Position numbers and translations under genes: made by a program. Below the pieces are notes generated by a model. That model was given only the letters and a program-made list of their open reading frames with translations. It was not told the origin of the DNA and made no database searches. Source: Hydnum rufescens UP504 (lineage: Eukaryota > Basidiomycota > Agaricomycetes > Cantharellales > Hydnaceae). Taken from it: a stretch of 33,668 nucleotides of DNA. The stretch lies in NCBI GenBank assembly GCA_014904985.1, contig MU129302.1, positions 1 through 33,668 of the forward strand, read 5' to 3'. Shown piece by piece: positions 18,463 to 28,875 of this stretch (position 1 is its first letter; the number at the start of each line of letters is the position of its first letter).

Positions 18463-19146
18463 ATGAGTTTTCTCTGTAAATGGGGAAAGGAACGGTGAGA
18501 AAGAAATTCTGGTTAATTTATACATGTGACTTTGGCTCATAACGGGGACCTAAAAACCGCCAGCATTCGGTTCCAACTTCCGGCTGACCCGTCAACACCT
18601 CTCCATGTTGTACGTGAGATGGTGGCACAACACACTGGGCTACCCAGTGACCGATTCAAGATGATACACTCCGGAGCGATAATGAAGGATGACAATGCCC
18701 CCATATCATCATACCACCTGGTCGCGAATTCGGTGATCGCAATTATTGGTTCGGGGGAACGCTCGGGTGACCTTGGTGTAAAATCCAGCGACAGTAGAAT
18801 GGTCGCGAAAAATACCAATGCTTCTCCTACCGAACAGTGGACATTGAAGTGCATCCAGGCCGAGGTAGACACCATCCGTACTACGCTGAAACCGTCGGTG
18901 GACGCATTTCTTGCATCTCTGGCTTCCGACGGTGACTCTACCGATAAGGAAAGCAAGAGCCGGTCTTCTATAATGCAGACGCATGCGTACTTGTCCGAGA
19001 TGCTTCTTCAATCTCTTCTTCGTCTTGATGCGATTGTGCCGGAGGGGGAGTGGCTTGAGGTTCGTTCTGCAAGGAAGGAAGCAGTGAAGGAGGTGCAAAG
19101 TATACTTGACCGGCTGGATGACGGCCGGGGACAATCATATCGCTGA
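18463..19146 (+). CDS. Ubiquitin-like plus BAG-domain protein (Hsp70 co-chaperone, Bag1-like)
   Basis: Expected to act as a nucleotide-exchange co-chaperone of Hsp70. Exon 1 (18463-18494) encodes MSFLCKWGKER. The 69-nt intron 18495-18563 has a GTGAGA donor. Exon 2 runs from 18564 to the stop at 19144, for 204 residues in all. The N-terminal half reads like a ubiquitin-like fold: IRFQLPADPSTPLHVVREMV, HTGLPSDRFKMIHSGAIMKD. The C-terminal half (from about residue 105) is a helical BAG-type segment with LKCIQAEVDTIRTTLKPSVD, LSEMLLQSLLRLDAI and ARKEAVKEVQSILDRLD. The upstream exon was chosen because it supplies the first beta strand and a clean splice. No frame break is present. Confidence 0.85.
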
Positions 19147-19311
19147 TCCTGGGATCTGGAGTCTATGTGACCTTACATGATGTGTAGATTTCTCCCTGGG
19201 CTACTTTCTAGCATTGTTGCCATGCACCATCCGGTATTCACTCATTCATGGCTGTGCATGTAGTTCCACAAGTATAATTGATACTAAAATTGCCTCTGTC
19301 TCACAAGTCTC

Positions 19312-19319
19312 TCTAAGTC
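19312..19319. repeat. 8-bp target-site duplication, left copy
   Basis: TCTAAGTC lies immediately outside the left terminal inverted repeat and is repeated exactly at 19913-19920. Confidence 0.8.
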
Positions 19320-19912
19320 AGGACCCCTGACACTTAGGTTGGAGGAATATTCATCATTTGCCAGGCAGCAACTAGCCCTGCTCAATTCTTCTCGGGGTCA
19401 TTGCAACTTTTTTTCTTTTTCTCATCTATAATTAGAAAAGTGTCAAAAAAAAAAAAAAAGGAGGGGTGATCAGCTTTGCAGAACTGAGCGTAATCAGGAT
19501 CACGGGATCCTAAATTAATTTAAAGTTGAAAAAATAAGTGGAAGATGAGGTGAGAAGCGTTTTCCGTTCATCGCGTTTTCTCATCGGGTTCCACTTTTTT
19601 TTTGATGTGCCACTTATTTTTGGGTACGGGTACCTGAAAGGAAGAAAAAAAAAGTTGAAAGTTGACCCCGATAAGCCCAACCCGAGAAGAATTGAGCAGG
19701 GCTACTTCTGGGTGATTTTGGAGTTTTTTGGAGTTTTTTGGAGTTTTTTTTTGGTACACAGCACGCTTTCACCGGGAATCCGGACCCATTTTGGAACCTG
19801 GAACGCCCCCACCGGGAAAATTGGGGGCATTTTTGGCCTATTTACACCGGGAGGAGACCCCCAGATTTAGGATTTTTGCGTTCTAGGTTCCAACCTAAGT
19901 TTCAGGGGTCCT
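19320..19912. mobile_element. 593-bp MITE-like element, hAT-type by 8-bp duplication
   Basis: The terminal inverted repeats are 24 bp with one mismatch. Both ends read AGGACCCCTGA, then C or A, then ACTTAGGTTGGA. A perfect 8-bp flanking repeat, TCTAAGTC, abuts both ends, which is the duplication size of hAT transposons. No transposase frame is present, so the element would be non-autonomous. The interior holds an A run (about 19445-19459), three GGAG-plus-T6 units near 19720-19750 and three CACCGGGA words. Confidence 0.8.
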
Positions 19913-19920
19913 TCTAAGTC
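19913..19920. repeat. 8-bp target-site duplication, right copy
   Basis: TCTAAGTC directly follows the right terminal inverted repeat and is identical to 19312-19319. Confidence 0.8.
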
Positions 19921-20070
19921 CAGATACCTTACATATAGTATTGATGGAATCATATCCAGTATGTTGTATTGAGGGGATCCAATTCCAAACCAGATAGGAT
20001 TTCCTAATTTGGAAATCATGTGCTTTACAGTACTTATGCGCCCTGTTGCTCATGGGCCCCGGTCTGGTGC

Positions 20071-20384
20071 ATAATGTTTAGATAGGGGGTTTCATGATAA
20101 AAAGATGTGTGAATAAGAAAAAAGACTTGGGAAAAGATGTCTTTTGTACCTTAAGATTTATCTTTTGTGTGTATCTTTTGCCCTTGGGGGTAAAAGTGTT
20201 GGCTTGAGATGCATAAAAGATCTCAAAAAGAATGCAACATAACTTCTGAAAATTCAAATTCTGCTTGAAGCATTTTAGGGGGTTTTATTTCTACAGGCAA
20301 GTCCTCAAGATCAACTACTATCCTTCTTCAAATTCTTTTGACACATCTTTTTCTCTTGTGAAACCCCCTATTGTAACATTTATT
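20071..20384. mobile_element. Second MITE-like element with long imperfect inverted ends
   Basis: The left end (from about 20073) and the reverse complement of the right end (to about 20382) share ATGTT, a few mismatches, ATAGGGGGTTTCA, and then AAAAAGATGTGT after a short indel. The inner core TAGGGGGTTTCA/TGAAACCCCCTA sits at 20083-20094 and 20359-20370. The exact outer boundary is unclear, and a TA dinucleotide on each side of the G/C blocks could be a duplicated target. No coding capacity is seen. Confidence 0.6.
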
Positions 20385-20512
20385 ACCATTTTGTCCTAGA
20401 ATAATTACAGAACCACTTGCATTTTTGACTCACTTCTGGGCAGTTTTCTAGTCATTTTGTAGGCTTTGAAAAACACCTTAATATGATCCTAATTAGAGAC
20501 TCGTATGCTACC

Positions 20513-22071
20513 TCACACCCTCTCATCCAGATTTACTCGGGAGTATCTGGCACCATTTCTCCGACCCATGATTGCAAGGTAAGCCCTCACACGCGCCCCA
20601 TAAAAGTGCCACCCGGCACCCATGGCCACAAGGACGAAAATACTCAGCGTAATGCCCCTCGCGAAGGATTTTGGTAAAGGGTCGTGGGGCATCTCGCTCC
20701 CTCCCGGTGTCGCCCCGCTGGATCCGTCCTCAATATGTTCCGAGATGGGAGGAATTGAAGGAACATCAGCCGCGTGCTGCGTGAGTGGCAACGAATATAT
20801 TTTTGGGATGTATGCAAAAACTATCAACGACCGAAACCTCACACTTAGAGTTCAGCTCGAAGAGGCACCTTGTTCCCGTCTTCGTCTTCCCCTTCAGGAA
20901 CATCCAACTATACGAAAGTCAATTTCCATCGTAAGGGAATAACCACAGAACATACCTCTCCGCAGTCGGCGATAACAACGTCCTCTTTAGGTTTGTCGCC
21001 TGATCCTTTGGGAACATTTTCTGCCAAGGGCTTTAAGTTGGTCCCTGATGCATCTATATCATATAAGCGTGAACCCACCAATCGCATGGACGATATCCAT
21101 GCCACTGAGGACCTTTCCAAACACAACATGCTTGCCGTCAAGCCACTTCGTCACTACTGTCGTGATGAACTGGGGATAGAGATCAGCTTAGAGTGTATCA
21201 CACCACGAGCACATACTTACAAATTGGGACCCTGAAAGATAGAGAATACGCGGGACAGTGTAACATGGCCATTGCAACCATATTTAAGACAATCGCCTAC
21301 CATTAGTGTCCTAAATACCCTCCATTAGATTTATCAAAGATAGGGGAAATGCTGAAAGCTAACCTTTCCAGAGTTGGCCATTGAAAGAAGACCAGGCGTG
21401 CTATGATGCAGCTTGCTATTTGCAGTGTCAATAGCGCTTCAATCTTCATAGCTGCGATAACATACAAATTCTCGTCAGGGAATTTACTGCCGTATATCGA
21501 TTTCCCGCCAGTGCCATCGCCGCGAGCTGGTAATATGCAACGCATAAGCCGCTGGAGCATCCGGCATGTTGCTTAAGACGCACTGAAATCACCACCCTGA
21601 ATCCTATTATACTAACGACATCGAATCTTATACTCAGCACATAGTGGGAAAACGAAGCTCACATGAAATCCTTAATGACTCGGTGGAATTTAGATCCCTT
21701 GAAACCGTAGTCAATCTTTGTCCCATCCTTCTTGGTGCCGGTGGCCAAAGCACGGAAGTTCTCAGCAGTCTTTGGAACAGTGCCGCCAAACAAGCCAAGA
21801 GTGACTGATTATACATTCATCGATCAGGAACCGGCATTTATTATGCATGCGATGCCTTGACGTACCGCGCCCCAGCGGCTTCTCGCCATGCACAATGTCA
21901 AAATAAACTACGGAGGTGACCTTGCCGGGTCTGTGAGACATAAAGCCCTCTCCAGTGTTCACTCCAGCTTACCTTAGGGCCTTTTTTGGGCTCTACGGCC
22001 TGGGTTGAACCAAAAAAGAAAAAGAGGGAGAGTAAGAGCCCTACAACAAGAGAGGTGACTTTGAATAACAT
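20513..22071 (-). CDS. Secretory-pathway cyclophilin (peptidyl-prolyl isomerase), possible membrane-anchored form
   Basis: A cyclophilin-type cis-trans prolyl isomerase directed to the ER by an N-terminal signal sequence ([16 protein letters not shown]... ending STQA). Exons: 22071-21973, 21920-21866, 21804-21663, 21603-21584 (20 nt), 21526-21466, 21415-21364, 21310-21301 (10 nt), 21231-21221 (11 nt), 21169-21079 and 21020-20956, then a last part. Motifs: [89 protein letters not shown] and DVVIADCGE. Two endings are possible. Reading through gives 222 residues ending PLRAEL at 20845. Splicing 20868-20777 gives 302 residues with a membrane helix ([18 protein letters not shown]) and a basic tail, ending at 20513. 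Both close in frame. No indel is needed. Confidence 0.88.
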
Positions 22072-22270
22072 GATAGGAAGGACGTGGCGAAGTATTCGGG
22101 AGTTGCCACAGATTTATTCCTCTGTCGATGGATGATGGAATCGTCCTCAATCTCGCGCCTGATTTCGCGGTCGACCGTACAAATCCCCGGAGGATCGCTC
22201 AGAAGGGAGGGCGCTGGACCGATCGGTGCGTTTTTTTTTTAACATTTGGTGCTGTGATTTTTAGGCCTCA
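22072..22270. promoter_or_regulatory. Divergent promoter region, cyclophilin / DBP7
   Basis: 199 bp separate the cyclophilin and DBP7 start codons. The region includes a T run (22230-22239) just upstream of the DBP7 start. No other site is recognisable. Confidence 0.5.
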
Positions 22271-24957
22271 ATGCCCGGTAATGAAGGGTTAAAGCAAAAC
22301 GGGTAGCCAAACGAAAGAATGATTCTGCGGATGTCAGAGTCTCTCCGACCACCGAAGCAGCGACTCCTAGGCCAGCCAAACGACCCCGTATTGAGGTCAC
22401 ACCAAAAGAAAAACCCCAATTGTCTATAGATCCTACCCCCGACTCGGAATCGACCGACACAAATCATCTCATCTTTATTTTCTTATAATCCTTCCGTGCC
22501 CGTGCCACAACAGCCTCGCCCTCGACCCATCGCCCGACCTACTAATGCACCCTTGACAGACGCATCAGCATTTCTTGCCCTTGGCCTCGATCCTCTCCTG
22601 GTTGCCCATCTCAAGAATAAGATGTCCATAAGTACCCCCACTTCAGTTCAACGTGCCTCCATATCCACATTACTGGGCCCGACAAAGGGTGACAGTGCAG
22701 ATGTATTCATTCAGTCACAAACAGGGTCTGGGAAGACGCTCGCCTTCCTCCTTCCGATAATCCAAGATCTTCTCCCTCTTAGCACACTATCATATATTGA
22801 TCGGTCAATTGGGACTCTTGCCATCATCATCGTGCCAACCCGTGAACTGGCCAATCAGATCTCTCAGGTTCTCGAGTCACTTCTTTCCTTACGGTTACGA
22901 CCAGATACTGAAGATGGCACGGGGGGCGAGGCAAAGCGCCTCACCCGGTGGCTCGTTTCCGGTGTGCTGACTGGGGGAGCAACTCGGACGCACGAAAAGG
23001 CCCGCCTACGGAAAGGCTTGCCTATCCTCGTATCTACACCTGGTCGTCTGTTAGATCACCTTCAAAATACAGAGTCCTTTAACGTTGGGAAGTGTCGTTG
23101 GCTCGTACTTGATGAGGCAGACCGTCTTATGGAGCTTGGATTTGAGGAGACCATTACTGGAATCATAAAGAGTCTTGACGGGCGACGCAGACTGGCAGCA
23201 CGCGCTGCTGCAGAGGGCATCCTTGTCAACGATGCGGGGGGATGGGACTGGACGCGCAGGCGGCGAACCGTCTTGTGTTCTGCCACAATTCGTGATGATG
23301 TGGAGAAGCTGGCTGGGACCACTCTGCAGAATCCAATTGTCGTCAATGGCAGTGAGCTTGGGGAAGAACAGGACCCCGTTTCGACCTCGTCCTCAACTGC
23401 AGTCAAGATGGCGAACACCGAACCGATCCCAAGTTCACACCTCCTGCCCAACTGGCCCAAAAATATGTCACCGTGCCTCTGAAGTTGCGCCTGGTAGCCT
23501 TGATCGCCCTTCTCCGTTCGATCATCCAGCTAGCGCCTCCGCCGGGGAGATCAGGGGTGTAAGCGGCACACGCATCATTGTGTTCCTCAGCTGCACAGAC
23601 TCTGTCGACTTCCATTGGAAGTTGTTCGGGGGTGTCCGAATGGGTGCTCATGATGATGGCCCAGAGCCCACAGATCAATCGGACTCCGACGGGGAGCCCG
23701 GGGATGGATCTGATGCCCCCGAGGACGGTTCCACCGCCCCAGTTAAGCCGTCGAAGAAACCAGACAGACTTTCCCCCACTGTCACAGTGAAATGTCCCCT
23801 TCTTCCAGGCACATCTATCTTCCGCTTGCATGGGTCTCTCCCCCTAGCTACGCGACTGGCCTCCCTGCGTGGTTTTAATTCCTCACTCGCATCTGATACC
23901 TCCGCAGACCGCAAGGTCAAAACGCCTGCTGCTCCTAAGCCTTCCTCGACGTCTGCAATTCTGTTATGTACATCCGTGGCTTCTCGCGGTCTCGATCTGC
24001 CTCTCGTACGCGCTGTCATTCAATACGATCTTCCCACAGAAAACGGGGCTCACGAATATGTGCATCGCGTGGGTCGAACGGCACGTGCTGGTAAAGGCGG
24101 CGAGGCATGGTCGTTTGTCGCTCCCAGTGAAGCTGAATGGGTCCCCTGGATCGAGAACAACATGTCCAGCGGTGGCGGTCGTGGTGATCACACCAGCGGA
24201 GTGGTGAACCCCCCCCAGTCCCCGATCAAATTGGAAGCCGTGGCCGCGCAGGACTTGCTGAAGAGAGGATTTGGCGGGAACCTAAACGCGTTCGAAGACC
24301 GTGCTACCCAAGTGCAGCTTGCTTTCGAGCAGTGGGTGCTTAGATCCAAAGAGGTGCGCTTTGGGGATTCCTCTCGCCCCCTCCATCCTACTATACGTCG
24401 TGGACAGGACAGGAGACTGACAGCCCGGGGGCGTTGGGGGTGATGGTCGCAATTTATTTATAGAACACGAATGTAGCACGACGTGCGTTCCAATCCCACA
24501 TGCGAGCCTACGCTACCCATCCATCCAGCGAAAAGCATATTTTTCACGTCCGGAACCTTCACATGGGCCATCTCGCCAAGGCATTTGCACTCCGCGACGC
24601 CCCTAGTGCTATCGGCTCGGCATCTGCATCGGCATCGGGCTCGGGATCCAAGGCGCCGCACGATACAGGCAAGGGGAAGAACAGGGATAAGAAAAAACCA
24701 GGTCGATCCAAGACGGATGACACTCCGAGCCGTGATATAAAACGGCAGCAGAAGGAGAGGGAGGAGAGGAGAAGGAGAAGGGCGCCATGCATGGCGAAAC
24801 TACTACTACTGCCACAGACCGAATGCGCAAAGTCGTGCGGGACCAGGGGAGATTGACGAAGCAGGATGGCGCGATGGGTGCAGCTGGAACGGACGAGTTC
24901 CAAATTGCGGGGGGTCTTGATCTGGAGGCCCTGGTACACGGTCGACGAAATCGATGA
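22271..24957 (+). CDS. DBP7: DEAD-box ATP-dependent RNA helicase, Dbp7/DDX31-like
   Basis: A nucleolar helicase needed for 60S ribosomal subunit assembly. Exons 22271-24353 and 24464-24957, about 859 residues. The N-terminus is basic ([19 protein letters not shown]). Helicase motifs in order: Q motif region [21 protein letters not shown] (I), VPTRELANQ (Ia), [10 protein letters not shown] (Ib), [17 protein letters not shown] (II), CSAT (III), [15 protein letters not shown] (IV), [13 protein letters not shown] (V) and [10 protein letters not shown] (VI). The Dbp7-specific [20 protein letters not shown] lies in exon 2, followed by a basic tail and [18 protein letters not shown] Dbp7-type acidic insert lies between IV and V. 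Frame breaks are near 22290 (GGGG to GGG), 22470, 23430, 23528 and 24765; correcting them closes the frame to the TGA at 24955. Confidence 0.93.
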
Positions 24958-25210
24958 TTCAAGTAGTCTTAGTTCGCTAAGTCTGGTTAGTTAGCAGCGC
25001 GCAACGTAAGTTTGCAGCCCTCTCTGCGTGGTGTTGGTGTCGAGAAGATTATATCTAGGTGTACAATAGTTTACCCTCTGGGCAGCTGATGATGCAGATT
25101 AATATTAGCACGACTGAGGGGTATATACAGCATCCCTGGGCACCATCAAGCTCCCTCACGGGCCAGGTGCTATTTGCACAAGTTCCATAGTCCCCCAATT
25201 TACTTGCCCA
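24958..25210. other. Convergent 3' intergenic region
   Basis: This 253-bp spacer lies between the stop codons of DBP7 and the EXS gene and should hold both 3' untranslated regions. Nothing else is seen. Confidence 0.4.
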
Positions 25211-26920
25211 TCACTCTCCGCAAGAGCAGCGGCTATCAGTGGGCCGCACAATATCATTAGTCGTCTCGCTATCGTCCTCCAGTCTAATAACCTCCCACTC
25301 CACACGGAAGAACACCCACATCCATCTTCGCAGCAGCTCGCCCCCTCTATGATGAACACCCCAGACTCGAGCTCCGCAACGCCGTGCAGGTGCGAGGACA
25401 GTTTGAGGGACCACGTGAAGCGGAGGACGAGGTTGAGCAACAGGGCCGCGTAATAGACGAGATACGGGCGAAAGAGGAGGCGCCGCCGCAGGCCGAACGG
25501 GTGCTTTGGGGGACTCGTTCGAGGAAGGAAGGGTGATGATGATGACAGGGCGCCGCTTCCATCGATGGACGAAGATGAGGAGGAAAGGGACGCAGTGGGG
25601 GAACGTCCCGTAGGCCTGAATGTGGCGGAGGAGGGAGAGGTCAGAGGGTTGGAAGTCTTTAGCGCATGTGCGTGATCGTGTGTTTGCTGAGGTGGGATTG
25701 GGGATGGACTGCGAAAGTCAATGAGCATGGTTTCTGCTTCTGCAGGCTGAGACTGAGACGCCAGCTTTCGAGTGAGAGAGTTCCAGATTCCAGGCTTCAT
25801 GAGGTCAAAGCCCCAGTCGTTGTCACGTCCCACCAAAAGGAATAACCCGAGTTAATAAAGACAGCTAAGACCCTGATGGTGAAAGCACGATCAGAGAAGA
25901 TGTAGTTCCAAAGGAATGATTGAAGCATACCAGAACCGAAACAGGGGATTCCATGAACCGTCTGTAAAGGCATCCTGCTCAACAACCCCTGGGCGCTGGC
26001 CTGCTGAGAGGAGTATGACAGGAAATGCCGTAGCATATTTGATAGCATTGTAAAGGGGTCGCTGCGATCTTCTGTTGGATCCGAGATAGTCCACTATACA
26101 TTGTCGAAAGCGAATGAAATACGGGAAACTGTTTGACGTCAAAGGGGAGGTGTCGGTAACGTTACAGTCCCGCGGACTTACCTCATGAGCAATGGTATTG
26201 CGATTTCAGAAATGGGATGCGATTTGGGAGCACTGCGAAGAGTGCCTCCGGGGGCGAGAATGACGATGGAGAGCCAGATGTCGCCCAGGACTTTGGCGAA
26301 TGACGTTAATATATCGGCAGCTATCACGTCTGCGAAGTGCACGGGCTGATTCCTCGGGGAAAACAAGAGCGAATAAGGGAACTGCGAGAGGCGTCGTAAG
26401 CTGGAATCACTCTGGAGAAGCTGGACATGGACGTACCGGTACAAAAGTGAACGTTGGGCTTGAAGGACGGTAGATACAGGTACCATCGTGGCAGCAATGA
26501 CACCAAGCCAGGTTATTATGGGTATCAACTTGTACGCATCCAAATCGCCACGCTGCCCCCGTGAAGTAGGCGAAGCCTAGCCACCCTGCGGCAATCCAGG
26601 CAAAGTAGACAAAGAGAAGCCTGTATATTGGTGGATGCAACGAGTGTGCGTAAGATGAAGAAGAGATATTATGAGGCATATATTGCCTTCCGTAGAGCGA
26701 TGAAGGAAGACTGGGCTTGTCGCCTCGAATTTGGAGACGTGCAAAGTGTCTATGCCTAGTGCTTCGAGGGAATGCAAATTTGTTGCCCAGCACAGGCCGC
26801 CGACCCGATGAGGAAGAGAACACGATAGGGGAGGGGAATGTGACGCTAAAAGGCGACAGTTGGCCAATGGGCTCATTTGGATCGTCAATGTCATCTTCGT
26901 CGTACTGGGACAGAGGACAT
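25211..26920 (-). CDS. ERD1: Erd1-like EXS-domain membrane protein
   Basis: A multi-pass Golgi/ER protein of the EXS family; yeast Erd1 is needed for retention of lumenal ER proteins and Golgi phosphate recycling. The start is ATG 26920, with an acidic N-terminus (DEDDIDDPNEP). Visible segments: CWATNLHSLEALGIDTL, IYRLLFVYFAWIAAGWLGF, DAYKLIPIITWLGVIAATM, FADVIAADILTSFAKVLGDI, LPLLMR and FPYFIRFRQCIVDYL, LYNAIKYATAFPVILLSAGQ, VLAVFINSGYSFWWDVT, DWGFDLMKPGIWN and RPYLVYYAALLLNLVLRFTW. The ending is GELLRRWMWVFFRVEWEVI. A Ser/Pro-rich insert (about 25530-25720) interrupts the EXS domain. At least four introns are inferred. About six one-base losses are inferred (near 26908, 26855, 26840, 26550, 25826 and 25345), so exact exon ends are less sure here. 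Confidence 0.8.
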
Positions 26921-27230
26921 TGACAGCAAAACGTTCTTACGTAACTGTGCGGGCTGTGCCTGAAACCTACTGAATCCGTAAGGGGAGTCTCTTAATTGTA
27001 AGCAAGCCCATTAGCTTACACTATGCCGTAGGGGCACTCCCAGCAATTCTATCTCAAATACATACACGAAAACCACCAAGTAGCCAGGTGACACAAAAGT
27101 AAACCGACCATACAGCTATCCCGGAGATTGGCACCAAGCAAGTTCAATCATGCATCATACGACTCGGGTTTGCCTGAAGACGAAAATAAGATGAATGCAA
27201 GATCCGGAGAAAGAGAGTAAAAAAAGGCAA
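26921..27230. other. Upstream region of the Erd1-like gene
   Basis: This 310-bp stretch lies between the Erd1-like start and the stop of the next minus-strand gene. It should carry the Erd1-like promoter. No further feature is seen. Confidence 0.35.
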
Positions 27231-28875
27231 TTATTCACAGTGCAGGATGCCCGGCCCAGCAAAGTCATCCCAATAAGCTCTTGGCCATCAATGATTGCAG
27301 CCGATGTGGAAGGAATTGGGTTCCATCGCCGTAATACATGGTCGTAAATTCATATTTTGGATTTTGGGGATACGATCCGAAGTCTTGTCGAACGGAGCTG
27401 CCATGTCGTCGGGGGGTAGGACGGTGCCCTTTGGGTACGGCTTTCGGCGAGTGATTCGGTAATCCAGCTAGGAGAATTTGTGCGGGTGCCGGACGCGAAT
27501 TCCATCAACTGAAGGAGGTTTGCACTGCCGCTGACCACGATGTTTCCATCCGAGTCGGGTGGAGATTGTCAGGGGATGTGGGAGGGCGATCTTTTCGCGG
27601 AATGCGAGTTTGCTCGTGGCTGGGTCGCGATCATAGAAACTGAGGATGGCTCTGGCAGATGAAACGACAGCGAATTCCTTGCCGTCCCGGGAGAGGAATA
27701 CGCCTACGGCACTAGAAATTATTAGCCATCCTGGCCAATTCGGATGGGAAATTTTTTCACCATTTGCAAAATTGATAAAGTTCGCAGCCTTGCTGTAATG
27801 GACGGTACCGTCAGGGAGAATCTCGATGTATGTAACCCAAGCAAGCGGGGCTTGAAGGACGTCCTCAACGAGAGAAAAAATACCCTTCCACTTGGGCATG
27901 CGTGCAGTGAAACGATGATCAATTGAAACGTATAGTTGTGTTGAAGATATGGCAACCAAGGCATTCGGGGCGTGGGTCAAGGGGTGTTCAAGAGTGCGAG
28001 TGTAAAAGGCTTTGTATGGAGCCTTGTCCGATATGGTGAATACCTCCACCGCACCCGCATTGGTCTCGAGATTGACGACGAAGGCATAGGCTGGCTCACT
28101 GGCCGTTGCGGGGACAACATCGAGGCCGAGAGGGTGGAAGGTGCGAGTAGTGGGGAAGCCGACAAGCTCGACTGGCTGAAGAGAATTATCGTTTCCGTAG
28201 TCGTAAATCCATAGTGTACCATTAATGCTCGAGTTGGTCATTATGCCCTAGAGTTTGGGGAATTAGAAAGGCAAATCGGCTTAGATCTTCAGGCTAAGAC
28301 GAACCATGGCTGGGTTCCAGTCCTTATTGAAGGGGAATGATCAGAAGCATAGAGACATGGGGGGGAGAATAGGACGAACTGGTCTGGCTGGGTCACAAGT
28401 TATGAGAAGCGTTTTATGGGCGATACGCACGCCATCCTCGCAATGGCTAATCTTAGAGGGGTCTGGACGGTTGATGATTTCGCAAGTTTTGTTGGCGTCA
28501 CCCGCGAAGTAATATCCTGGGGTATGAATCTGCGTGCGGCTATTTCGGAAGGCACGAGCGAAGTCCTTCCATCCTGGCCGGCCAACTTGCCATATCCAGA
28601 TTGCCTGTAAGATGGTGTTATGTTCTGTGGTGACAATACCACACGGAGGAGACCTGACTGAAGCAACCAACAGGATTTGGTTGACAATGGATATTTTCTT
28701 GACCATAGTGCAGTGACGGGACGATGGACGAAATATGCGTATGTCTCAGATTATAAGAGGAAGAAGAGGAGATAATATTACTCAGTGGGAATTGCGCCTG
28801 GCGTGTGGAGGAGTGAGAAGCCGAGAAGCCTGCGAAGATGAAAGCTCGCGGCTCCGACGGATACTGTACTGTCAT
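27231..28875 (-). CDS. Paraoxonase/arylesterase-like (PON-type beta-propeller) protein
   Basis: Resembles fungal serum-paraoxonase/arylesterase proteins, calcium-dependent six-bladed propeller lactonases/esterases; the substrate is unknown. Recognisable pieces in order: CEIINRPDPSKISHCEDGVR and LITCDPARP (N-terminal blade), GTLWIYDYGN, FHPLGLDVVP, TLEHPLTHAPNALVAIS, LYVSIDHRFTARMPKWKGI (metal-binding region), PLAWVTYIEILPDG, FANGVFLSRDGKEFAVVSS (joined across an intron), LSFYDRDPATSKLAFRE, PDSDGNIVVSGSANLLQL and FTTMYYGDGTQF, then a C-terminus of the type FAGPGILHCE with stop at 27231. The start is placed at ATG 28875, but the first about 80 codons are poorly defined. Several one-base breaks occur, near 27555, 27415, 27360 and 27320. 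Boundaries are approximate. Confidence 0.7.

Noticed and set aside
23175..24443. A 422-codon plus-strand open frame as a separate gene
   Set aside because: Its second half is the C-terminal helicase lobe of DBP7, and its first third is out-of-frame reading of the N-terminal lobe. A one-base break near 23528 joins them.
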